This document shows positions 1-5,778 of a stretch of 6,767 bases of DNA, piece after piece (the first letter of the stretch is position 1; each line of letters starts with the position of its first letter). The notes under the pieces are model-generated. The model searched no databases, was not told the DNA's origin, and saw only the letters and a program-made list of their open reading frames with translations. The position numbers and the translations under genes are program-made. This DNA is from Coriobacteriaceae bacterium (GTDB lineage Bacteria > Actinomycetota > Coriobacteriia > Coriobacteriales > Eggerthellaceae), in the NCBI GenBank assembly GCA_015062635.1, contig SUUF01000081.1, positions 1 through 6,767 on the forward strand. The letters run 5' to 3'.

Positions 1-923
1 TGGCCTGCGGCCATTCCGCCCGCGACACGTTCGAGATGCTGCTCGAGCGCGGCCTGACGATGCAGCCCAAGCCGTTTTCGGTGGGCGTGCGCATCGAGCA
101 CCTGCAACGCGACGTGAATCGCGCCCAATGGGGGCCTGCGGCCGACCATCCGGCCTTGGGTGCGGCCGAGTACAAGCTGGTCGAGCACCTGAAGGGCGAT
201 GACCCGCGTAACGTGTACAGCTTCTGCATGTGTCCGGGCGGCACCGTGGTGTGCGCGGCGAGCGAAGAAGGCGGCGTCGTCGTGAACGGCATGAGCAATC
301 ATGCGCGCGATGGGCGCAACGCCAATGCCGCGCTGCTCGTGGGCGTCTCGCCTGACGACTTCGGGTATGACGGGCCTCTCGGCGGTGTTCGGTTCCAGCG
401 CGATATCGAGCAGGCCGCCTACGAGCTTGCCGTGAAGAACGGCGGACGTCCCCACGAAGCGCCCGCTCAGATGGTGGGTGCGTTTCTCGCAGCGGGAACG
501 CATGGCGGCGCGCGGCCGCTGCACGCGCATCGGGGCGGCGATGCGGTCGAGCCCACGTATGCCCGCGGCACCGTGGCCTGCGACCTGCACGAATGCCTGC
601 CCCCATTCGTGAGCCGCGCCCTCGAGCAGGCGATACCCCGCCTCGATTGCAAGCTCGCCGGGTTCGCGAACCCGGCGGCTGTGATGACGGCTCCCGAAAC
701 CCGCTCATCGTCGCCCGTGCGGATACTCCGTGCAGACGATTTCCAGGCGGTATTGCGCGCGGGTATAATCGGGGAAACAGAACAGGGCGCGACCGGCATC
801 TATCCCTGCGGGGAAGGTCCTGGGTACGCCGGCGGAATCACGTCGGCGGCAGTGGACGGCCTGAAGGTGGCAGAAGCGCTGGTGGCCCAGGCGCGTATGG
901 CGGCTGGTTTGCCCGATGCATAG
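1..923 (+). CDS. COG2509-type FAD/NAD(P)-dependent dehydrogenase, 3' part only
   Basis: This frame is already open at the window edge, with the first complete codon at 3, so the N-terminal Rossmann FAD-binding part lies outside. About 306 codons remain. The visible part opens with GHSARDTFEML, continues with PKPFSVGVRIEH and FCMCPGGTVVCAASEEGGVV, and ends with ETRSSSPVRILR and GIYPCGEGPGYAGGITSAA. These blocks in this order are typical of the uncharacterised 'NAD(FAD)-utilizing dehydrogenase' family COG2509, whose members are usually a little over 500 residues. The GEGxGYAGG segment near the C-terminus corresponds to the second flavin-contacting region of such oxidoreductases. The protein is probably a cytoplasmic flavoenzyme; its substrate is unknown. 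A stretch between SPVRILR and the GIYPCGEG block, around 747-795, looks longer than I remember for the family. The next gene begins 16 bases after the stop, so the two are probably cotranscribed. Family assignment is strong; function is not. Confidence 0.88.
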   Translation, partial: ACGHSARDTFEMLLERGLTMQPKPFSVGVRIEHLQRDVNRAQWGPAADHPALGAAEYKLVEHLKGDDPRNVYSFCMCPGGTVVCAASEEGGVVVNGMSNHARDGRNANAALLVGVSPDDFGYDGPLGGVRFQRDIEQAAYELAVKNGGRPHEAPAQMVGAFLAAGTHGGARPLHAHRGGDAVEPTYARGTVACDLHECLPPFVSRALEQAIPRLDCKLAGFANPAAVMTAPETRSSSPVRILRADDFQAVLRAGIIGETEQGATGIYPCGEGPGYAGGITSAAVDGLKVAEALVAQARMAAGLPDA

Positions 924-930
924 AGAAGGG
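924..930 (+). promoter_or_regulatory. ribosome binding site that fixes the start at 940
   Basis: The sequence AGAAGGG lies nine bases before ATG 940. An in-frame ATG at 916 would overlap the preceding stop codon, but it has no purine-rich sequence before it. This favours 940 as the true start of the membrane-anchored protein. Confidence 0.6.
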
Positions 931-939
931 AATGCTCCC

Positions 940-1947
940 ATGGCAGAAGAACTGAACACCCCCGGCGTGCCCGAGGAGCTTGAAGCGCAGGCCGACGCGG
1001 TGGCGCAGGCGGCCGAGCAGGCGGTTGAACAGATGGCCGAACAGGCGGCCGAAGCGGTAGCACCGCAGGCAGATGACGGTATTACCGTAGCTGAAGAGGT
1101 GGTGCGCGGCGCCCATGCCGCACCGGAATCGCCGACCGAGCTCATCGAGATGCCCGAACAGGATGCCGCAGAACCCGAGATGACGACCTCGCCCCTGGCC
1201 GGGCAGACCGTGGAGCTCGAGCCTCCGGCCGCTGCACAGACGGTGCAGCTCGACCCGCCCACCGAGGCCATCCCCGCGCCGGTCGAACGCACCACGCCCA
1301 TGCCGAACCCCATCCCCGAGCCGTCGTCGACGATGGAGATTCCCCAGCCGACCGCACCGGCCGTGACGACCGAGGGCTACGATGTGCCGGTGAACGAGGC
1401 CATTCCCGTGGTGCCGGCTGATCCGACCGTCCCGCGCGACCCCTACGCGCCGGCGACGATGGCCGCTGCGACCGTTGCCGCTCCGGCAGCTGCGGCACAG
1501 GCGGCCGCAACGCAGGCGCAGGCGCCGACCCAGCCGCCCACGCAGCCGGTCGAGCCGTGGCGCCAGCAGGCGACGGGCTATAGCCAGACGCCCACCTATG
1601 CCGACCCGAACTATCGCCCGAACGCCTATCAGGAGGCAGTGTCGCACCAGCCGTTCGCGCCCGACCCCGTGGTCGCCGCCCCCTATGACTACCCGCTCAC
1701 GCAGCTTTCGGGCGGCATGAAGTTCGGCTGGCTCGTGGTGGGTTTTCTGCTGGGAATCCCCGGCATGGTCATCGCCTGGCTCGTGAACGTCGACAAGCAT
1801 CCGCAGGTGAAGAAGGATGCCGTCCTCTGGTCGGTCATCGGCTTTGCGATCAGCGTCGTGCTGGCCCTCATCTTCACGGTGGCCTTCGCCGGCATCATCG
1901 CCGCGGCCATCACGCAAGGCGGCTACTATTACGGGTACAACTTCTAG
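940..1947 (+). CDS. Pro/Ala-rich disordered protein with two C-terminal transmembrane helices
   Basis: I do not recognise a named family. From ATG 940 the product has 335 residues. Residues about 10-45 are an Ala/Glu/Gln-rich stretch (AEQAVEQMAEQAAEAV) that could form an amphipathic or coiled helix. Residues about 46-255 are acidic, rich in Pro, Ala and Thr, and look disordered. They include an imperfect tandem repeat (QTVELEPP, then QTVQLDPP) and the Ala/Gln/Pro run AAAAQAAATQAQAPTQPPTQP split around residues 185-205. Two hydrophobic segments follow at about 262-282 and 294-323, separated by a short charged loop (NVDKHPQVKKD). The protein ends in a Tyr-rich tail, GGYYYGYNF. No signal peptide is visible, so the long N-terminal part is probably cytoplasmic and anchored by a C-terminal hairpin. 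It is the last gene of its unit and is followed directly by a terminator. Such proteins are often annotated hypothetical or DUF4190-like; I cannot confirm that here. The reading frame is secure; the role is unknown. Confidence 0.85.
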   Translation: MAEELNTPGVPEELEAQADAVAQAAEQAVEQMAEQAAEAVAPQADDGITVAEEVVRGAHAAPESPTELIEMPEQDAAEPEMTTSPLAGQTVELEPPAAAQTVQLDPPTEAIPAPVERTTPMPNPIPEPSSTMEIPQPTAPAVTTEGYDVPVNEAIPVVPADPTVPRDPYAPATMAAATVAAPAAAAQAAATQAQAPTQPPTQPVEPWRQQATGYSQTPTYADPNYRPNAYQEAVSHQPFAPDPVVAAPYDYPLTQLSGGMKFGWLVVGFLLGIPGMVIAWLVNVDKHPQVKKDAVLWSVIGFAISVVLALIFTVAFAGIIAAAITQGGYYYGYNF

Positions 1948-1969
1948 CAAGCGCCTGAAAAGCAACGGG

Positions 1970-2001
1970 ATGGAGCCGGGTTTTCCGGCTCCATTTTTTT
2001 T
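1970..2001 (+). terminator. intrinsic (Rho-independent) terminator
   Basis: A perfect 10-bp stem, ATGGAGCCGG (1970-1979) with CCGGCTCCAT (1985-1994), encloses a five-base GTTTT loop. It runs into eight consecutive T residues (1994-2001). It lies 22 bases after the stop codon at 1947 and separates the first two genes from the leuB-hisS unit. Confidence 0.93.
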
Positions 2002-2006
2002 GCGCA

Positions 2007-2047
2007 CGTGGGGAATGACATGCCCCCACGCGCGAAATCGTGCGCGT
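2007..2047. repeat. two overlapping inverted repeats in the leuB leader
   Basis: CGTGGGG (2007-2013) pairs perfectly with CCCCACG (2024-2030) across a 10-base spacer. ACGCGC (2028-2033) pairs perfectly with GCGCGT (2042-2047) across 8 bases. They share positions 2028-2030, so both full stems cannot form at once in RNA. They could be operator half-sites, alternative hairpins, or chance in G+C-rich DNA. If the -35 guessed at 2058 is right, they lie upstream of the transcript and would act as DNA sites. Confidence 0.35.
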
Positions 2048-2057
2048 AATGTGCGAA

Positions 2058-2086
2058 TTGGAAAATCCCACCTGGTGTTTTACCGT
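2058..2086 (+). promoter_or_regulatory. possible sigma-70-type promoter for leuB-hisS
   Basis: TTGGAA (2058-2063) and TACCGT (2081-2086) are spaced by 17 bases and match the -35 and -10 consensus only in part. A promoter is expected in this gap because a strong terminator lies just upstream. These particular hexamers are the best I can find but are weak. They would give a leader of about 60 bases. The palindrome GTACGTAC (2099-2106) lies just downstream of the predicted start point. Confidence 0.25.
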
Positions 2087-2116
2087 GGCGGGCGCATAGT
2101 ACGTACACGAATTCAC

Positions 2117-2137
2117 GCAAGCGCGGAACGCGCGTGC
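2117..2137 (+). repeat. hairpin just before the leuB ribosome binding site
   Basis: GCA-a-GCGCG, loop GAA, CGCGC-g-TGC: eight base pairs with one A·G mismatch and a three-base loop. It ends six bases before the GAGGAG ribosome binding site. In RNA it could tune access of ribosomes to leuB, but G+C-rich palindromes of this size also arise by chance. Confidence 0.35.
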
Positions 2138-2143
2138 GGCAAA

Positions 2144-2149
2144 GAGGAG
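2144..2149 (+). promoter_or_regulatory. leuB ribosome binding site
   Basis: GAGGAG lies five bases before ATG 2155. This rules against the in-frame GTG at 2134, which lies upstream of this site and would add seven residues (MRQRGAC) that do not resemble LeuB. Confidence 0.75.
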
Positions 2150-2154
2150 CGTGC

Positions 2155-3261
2155 ATGGGGAAATCGTTCAAGATATGCCTGCTGCCGGGTGATGGCATCG
2201 GGCCCGAGGTGATGGCGCAGGCCGTGAAGGTGCTGCGTGCCGTCAAGGCGCGATACGACGTGACGTTCGAATGCGGCGAGGCGCTCATCGGCGGCGCGGC
2301 CATCGATGCCACGGGCACCGCGTTTCCGCCGGAAACGCTCGCGGCGGCGCGCGAAAGCGATGCGGTGCTGCTGGCGGCCGTCGGCGGCCCGAAATGGGAA
2401 ACGGGCGAGCCTGGGGCGCCGCGCGCGGAGGAAGGCCTTTTCGCCATTCGCAAGGAGCTGGGCCTTTATGCGAACTTGCGGCCCGTGCATGCATATGCAC
2501 CGCTTGTCGATGCGTCGCCGCTGAAGCCAGAGCTCGTGCGCGGCGCCGATGTGCTCATCGTGCGCGAGCTGACGGGCGGCCTGTATTTCGGGAAGCGCGA
2601 CCGGGCGTATGGCGTGCCGGGTGCGGGCCCGAATGGTGCGCCGGGCCAATATGCCTACGACACGATGGAATATGCGGAATACGAGGTGGAGCGCATCGTG
2701 CGCATGGCCTTCGAGCTCGCGCGCGGGAGGCGCTCGCGCGTGCATTCCGTCGACAAGGCGAACGCCCTGGGTGTGAGCCGCATGTGGCGCGAGGTGGCGC
2801 GCGGCATCGCGGCTGAGTATCCCGATGTGGAATTCCGCGAGCTGCTGGTGGACAACGCGGCCATGCAGCTGATGCTCGACCCGCACCAGTTCGACGTCAT
2901 CGTCTCGGAGAACACGTTCGGCGACATCCTTTCCGACGAGGCGGCGGTGCTGTCGGCGTCGCTCGGCATGCTCGCGAGCGCGAGCCTGGGCGAGGGCACG
3001 GCGCTGTACGAGCCGGTTCATGGCAGCGCGCCCGACATCGCAGGTCGTGGAATCGCGAACCCGATTGCGCAGATTCTCTCGGTCGAGATGATGCTGCGGT
3101 ATAGTTGCAAGATGCAAGAAGCGGCCGACGCCATCGCCCAGGCGGTGGAACGGGTCTTGGATGCGGGCTATCGCACCGCCGATATCGCGGATGCGCATAC
3201 GCCGGCGAACAAGGTCTTGGGCACGGCGGCCATGGGAGACAAGATTACGGAGTACCTATAA
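2155..3261 (+). CDS. leuB: 3-isopropylmalate dehydrogenase
   Basis: LeuB oxidises and decarboxylates 3-isopropylmalate to 2-ketoisocaproate with NAD+, the third step of leucine synthesis, in the cytoplasm. From ATG 2155 the product has 368 residues, the normal length. Seen: the N-terminal GDGIGPEV (12-19). Substrate residues are Arg99, Arg109, Arg137 and Tyr144, each 5 above the Thermus thermophilus numbering (94, 104, 132, 139). Lys201 and the metal ligands Asp233, Asp257 and Asp261 are each 16 above, which implies an 11-residue insertion in between, as in many mesophilic LeuB proteins. The NAD-binding EPVHGSAPDIAG block carries Asp294, the residue that selects NAD over NADP. All catalytic residues are present. 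No leuA, leuC or leuD gene is visible. The gene follows a terminator and leader, and its stop overlaps the hisS start. Confidence 0.96.
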   Translation: MGKSFKICLLPGDGIGPEVMAQAVKVLRAVKARYDVTFECGEALIGGAAIDATGTAFPPETLAAARESDAVLLAAVGGPKWETGEPGAPRAEEGLFAIRKELGLYANLRPVHAYAPLVDASPLKPELVRGADVLIVRELTGGLYFGKRDRAYGVPGAGPNGAPGQYAYDTMEYAEYEVERIVRMAFELARGRRSRVHSVDKANALGVSRMWREVARGIAAEYPDVEFRELLVDNAAMQLMLDPHQFDVIVSENTFGDILSDEAAVLSASLGMLASASLGEGTALYEPVHGSAPDIAGRGIANPIAQILSVEMMLRYSCKMQEAADAIAQAVERVLDAGYRTADIADAHTPANKVLGTAAMGDKITEYL

Positions 3262-4610
3262 TGGCAAGCATCCAACGAGCAGAAGGCACATTCGACCTGC
3301 TTCCCGATGAGGCGAAGTTCTGGCGGAAGTTCCGCGACACCGCCTTTGAGGTGTTCGGCCGCTATGGGTACGTGCCCATCGAAACCCCGATCTTCGAGCA
3401 GACCGCGCTGTTCGTGCGCGGCATCGGCGAGGCCACCGACGTGGTATCGAAAGAGATGTTCACGGCCATTTCGGGCGAGAACCTGAACACGCTGCTGGGC
3501 GGCGGGCACCTGAAGGCGAAGAGCCGGTTGTCGCTGCGCCCCGAGGGCACGGCGGGCGTCGTGCGTGCCGTGGCGCAAAACGGCCTGGTAACACAGGGCG
3601 GCGCGCCGGTGAAGCTGGCCTATGCCGGCCCGATGTTCCGCGCCGAGCGTCCGCAGAAGGGGCGTCAGCGCCAGTTCAACCAGGTGGGCATCGAGTGCCT
3701 GGGGGCCGACGAGCCCACCATCGATGCCGAGGGCATCATCATGCTCATGCGGTTCTACGAGGCCATCGGCATTCCGGCGGGGGCCATGCGCCTGCTGGTG
3801 AACTCGATGGGCTGCGAGAACTGCCGTCCGGCCTACCGCGACAAGGTGCGCGCGTACATCTTGGAGCATGCCGACGCGCTATGCGAGGAATGCCAGCGCC
3901 GCGCCGACACCAATCCGTTGCGCGCCTTCGACTGCAAGAAGGAAGGCTGCCGCGAGGTGATGGCGGGTGCCCCGCGCATCGTCGAGCACCTGTGCGACGA
4001 TTGCCATGTGCATTACGATGCCGTGAAAGGCCTGCTTGATGGGGCCGATGTGGCATACGTGGAGGATTACACGCTGGTGCGCGGCCTCGATTACTACACG
4101 CGCACGGTGTTCGAGGTGCAGGTCATCGAAGGCATGGGAAGCCAGAACGCTATCGGCGGCGGTGGACGCTACGACAAGCTGATGGCCGAGATCGGCGGCG
4201 CCAACACGCCGGGCTTCGGGTTCGCGCTGGGCTACGAGCGTTGCCTGCTGGCGCTTCAGGCCCATGGTTTCGAATTCGAACCGGCCGTGAAGTACGATTT
4301 CTACATCGCATGCGTGGACGATTCCGTGCGTCCGCTCGCCTTCACGGTGGCGCAGAAGCTGCGCGATGCGGGCATGCAAGGCGACATCGATCACCAGCAT
4401 CGCAGCCTGAAGGGCCAGTTCAAGCAGGCCGACAAGCTGAGTGCCGACTACGTGCTGATTCTGGGCCCCGACGAGGTGGCGCAGGGCGTGGTGAAGGTGC
4501 GCAACATGGCGAGCCACAACGAGGTGCTCGTGCCGCTCGGCGAAGCCGACCGCATCGTCAGCAGCTTCACCGATAGCACTGCGGCGCGCGCAGCCGGCGC
4601 CACAAGCTGA
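3261..4610 (+). CDS. hisS: histidyl-tRNA synthetase
   Basis: HisRS is a class II aminoacyl-tRNA synthetase that activates histidine with ATP and charges tRNA-His in the cytoplasm. The product has 449 residues. Seen in order: RAEGTFDLLP near the N-terminus; RPEGTAG (93-99); motif 2 around 121-145 with FRAERPQKGRQRQF; the histidine-specific LVRGLDYYTRTVFE (272-285) with catalytic Arg274; GGGGRYDKL (299-307); motif 3 GFGFALGYER (318-327); and a C-terminal anticodon-binding domain from about 345. Eight cysteines in four pairs (185/188, 208/211, 225/230, 245/248) lie in the insertion domain, as in clostridial-type HisRS, and may bind zinc. The start ATG 3261 overlaps the leuB stop (TAATG), with GGAG at 3249-3252 as ribosome binding site. 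The two genes are thus translationally coupled. No terminator follows, so transcription may run into the DUF6273 frame. Confidence 0.97.
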   Translation: MASIQRAEGTFDLLPDEAKFWRKFRDTAFEVFGRYGYVPIETPIFEQTALFVRGIGEATDVVSKEMFTAISGENLNTLLGGGHLKAKSRLSLRPEGTAGVVRAVAQNGLVTQGGAPVKLAYAGPMFRAERPQKGRQRQFNQVGIECLGADEPTIDAEGIIMLMRFYEAIGIPAGAMRLLVNSMGCENCRPAYRDKVRAYILEHADALCEECQRRADTNPLRAFDCKKEGCREVMAGAPRIVEHLCDDCHVHYDAVKGLLDGADVAYVEDYTLVRGLDYYTRTVFEVQVIEGMGSQNAIGGGGRYDKLMAEIGGANTPGFGFALGYERCLLALQAHGFEFEPAVKYDFYIACVDDSVRPLAFTVAQKLRDAGMQGDIDHQHRSLKGQFKQADKLSADYVLILGPDEVAQGVVKVRNMASHNEVLVPLGEADRIVSSFTDSTAARAAGATS

Positions 4611-4662
4611 TAGCGGGCGCCGGGGGGTCGTGAAGTGAGCGCTGAAGGCGGGCATCACGTTC

Positions 4663-5283
4663 ATGTTTGCCGATGCGGTGGCCCTGCGTCCCATGAACAA
4701 CGCCGCGCATACCGATTCGGAACTCGCCGATGCGGATGCCATCGGAGGATGGGCGGCAAGCGAGATGCGCCGTTGGCTCAACGGGGAATTCATCGACGCG
4801 CTGCCCGCCGATTTGCGCGAACACCTGGCGTGCGTGCAAACGGCAGCCGGAGGCGTCCCCGAATTCGAGGTGGGCGGCGTGGATGACCAGGGCACGGTCG
4901 ATTATGCGGCCGGGCATTTGACGGAGCACGGCACCGATGCGCTTTGGCTTCCCGCCGTCGTCGAGCTGTCTGGGGTGTCGACGCAAAGCAAAGCCGCCAT
5001 CGAACGGCCCGGTTGGACGGCGCTGCTGCAGGCCGAGGGAAGCCAGTATCCCCTGTTCGCAAACGCCAACGTGCAAGAGGAAGAGGCGAATGACCTGCTT
5101 GTTCGCCATCTTGCGGGTTCAGGAGACAGCTGCCGCTGGTGGTTGCGCAGCGTCGAGGACGGGTCGTTTGCCAATGTGGATGAGCGCGGCTCGGTTAACC
5201 GCGAGGATTCCGAAGATGCGGAATATCCCTTGGGCGGCGAGGCACTGGGCGTGGTGCCGTGCTTTGCGCTTGCGGGCCGATAG
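4663..5283 (+). CDS. DUF6273-type domain protein, apparently truncated at its N-terminus
   Basis: From ATG 4663 there are 206 residues. The pattern is that of DUF6273: MFADAVALRPMNN at the start, GGWAASEMRRWLNGEFIDALPADL (29-51), TDALWLPAVVELSG (91-104), a C-terminal WWLRSVEDGSFANVDERG (159-176) and the closing GVVPCFAL. The domain's function is unknown; it is usually found in larger extracellular or cell-wall-type proteins of gut bacteria. Sequence before the ATG still reads as domain sequence in frame (KAGITF, 4645-4662), but TGA at 4636 closes the frame. No convincing start or ribosome binding site lies between. No signal peptide, linker or other domain is present. I therefore infer that the front of a larger gene has been lost. 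The C-terminal end of the domain looks complete. It may be an expressed fragment fed by hisS read-through, or a pseudogene. Confidence 0.65.
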   Translation: MFADAVALRPMNNAAHTDSELADADAIGGWAASEMRRWLNGEFIDALPADLREHLACVQTAAGGVPEFEVGGVDDQGTVDYAAGHLTEHGTDALWLPAVVELSGVSTQSKAAIERPGWTALLQAEGSQYPLFANANVQEEEANDLLVRHLAGSGDSCRWWLRSVEDGSFANVDERGSVNREDSEDAEYPLGGEALGVVPCFALAGR

Positions 5284-5344
5284 CTTCGCGGTCGTTTGCG
5301 GACGGATGCTCGAGATATCGGGGGCTTGATTCCGCGCGGGAACC

Positions 5345-5575
5345 CTATCGCCGTGGAGCGCGGATGAGGGTGTCGCCATACGTGGGGTTGATGACCCACC
5401 TGCCGGCGGCATCGATGTATCCGTAGCCGAACACCTCGTCGGTGGCGCCCTCGAGGTATTCCTCCCATGCGTCCCGGTCGGCGGCGTCGATGTCATAAAC
5501 GTATGCGGGCGACCCATGGGCGGGGAAGAGATCGCCGAGCTTTTCCCCGATGGCAGGGAACTGGGGCTTTACCTG
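5345..5575 (-). pseudogene. fragment of a WG-repeat protein, no start codon
   Basis: On the minus strand, codons from 5575 down to the TAG at 5347-5345 read as 76 protein-like residues. They begin QVKPQFPAIGEKLGDLFPAH and continue with YVYDIDAADRDAWEEYLEG. They end with one clear WG-type repeat, YGYIDAAGRWVINPTYGDT. WG repeats (PF14903) have the form yGyid..GkwvI.P.Y. The fragment is closed upstream by TGA at 5578-5576. It has no ATG, and its only GTG comes late (at Val48), so it cannot be translated as it stands. A one-base shift could join it to GTG 5580, giving MTGK before the PQFPAIGEKL block, but no good ribosome binding site supports this. I read it as the 3' remnant of a decayed or frameshifted gene. 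It lies in the gap between the DUF6273 frame and the FHA gene, in the opposite direction to both. Codon choice and the repeat make it much more protein-like than the other frames here. Confidence 0.6.
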
Positions 5576-5765
5576 TCACGACCCGCGAATCCAGTTACCC
5601 GAAGGGTGTGACGGTTGCCGTCGATGGCACTGCGACCTTTTGCCCTGGTGTTCGCTCGATACCACGCAGCCTCGTTCAAATTTGTTGCTCAACATTTTTC
5701 AGCCGCCACCTCATACCATAACGTAGGGGGGACAGGGAGAGATCCTTTTGTTCCACGCATGTATC
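5576..5765. other. gap upstream of the FHA gene, no recognisable gene
   Basis: Apart from the WG fragment, the interval 5284-5778 holds nothing I can name. Positions 5641-5700 are noticeably AT-richer than the surroundings (29 of 60 bases are G or C by hand count). They probably include the FHA gene promoter, but no pair of hexamers has both good matches and good spacing. TACCAT at 5714-5719 is the best -10 candidate. The stretch 5284-5344 shows no coding pattern or terminator. Confidence 0.4.
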
Positions 5766-5771
5766 GAGGAG
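5766..5771 (+). promoter_or_regulatory. ribosome binding site of the FHA gene
   Basis: GAGGAG lies seven bases before ATG 5779, a near-ideal site that fixes the start of the FHA-domain protein. Confidence 0.8.
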
Positions 5772-5778
5772 CAACTGG

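Noticed and set aside
838..2007. Long open frame on the minus strand opposite the membrane-anchored protein gene
   Set aside because: Its product is Arg/Gly/His-rich and repetitive, as expected of a shadow frame in G+C-rich DNA. The plus-strand frame has a ribosome binding site, membrane helices and a terminator.
2064..2100. Possible T-box antiterminator sequence in the leuB leader (TACCGTGGCGG)
   Set aside because: It does not contain the AGGGTGGNACCGCG core, and no specifier stem or leader terminator is present before leuB.
2113..3198. Long open frame on the minus strand opposite leuB
   Set aside because: It is antisense to an unmistakable LeuB and has an Arg/His/Ala-rich composition with no recognisable domain.
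3879..4895. Open frame on the minus strand spanning the hisS end and the DUF6273 start
   Set aside because: It covers conserved HisRS and DUF6273 coding sequence on the other strand, and its composition is that of a shadow frame.
5678..5699. Hairpin TGTT-GCTC-AACA followed by five T residues, as a possible terminator
   Set aside because: The stem is only four pairs, A·T-rich, with flanking mismatches. It is too weak to call.
5467..5721. Plus-strand frame with the phrase YPKGVTVAVDGTATF
   Set aside because: The middle looks faintly protein-like, but the start is Arg-rich, there is no ribosome binding site, and it overlaps the better-supported minus-strand WG fragment. It could be another tiny remnant, but I cannot support it.
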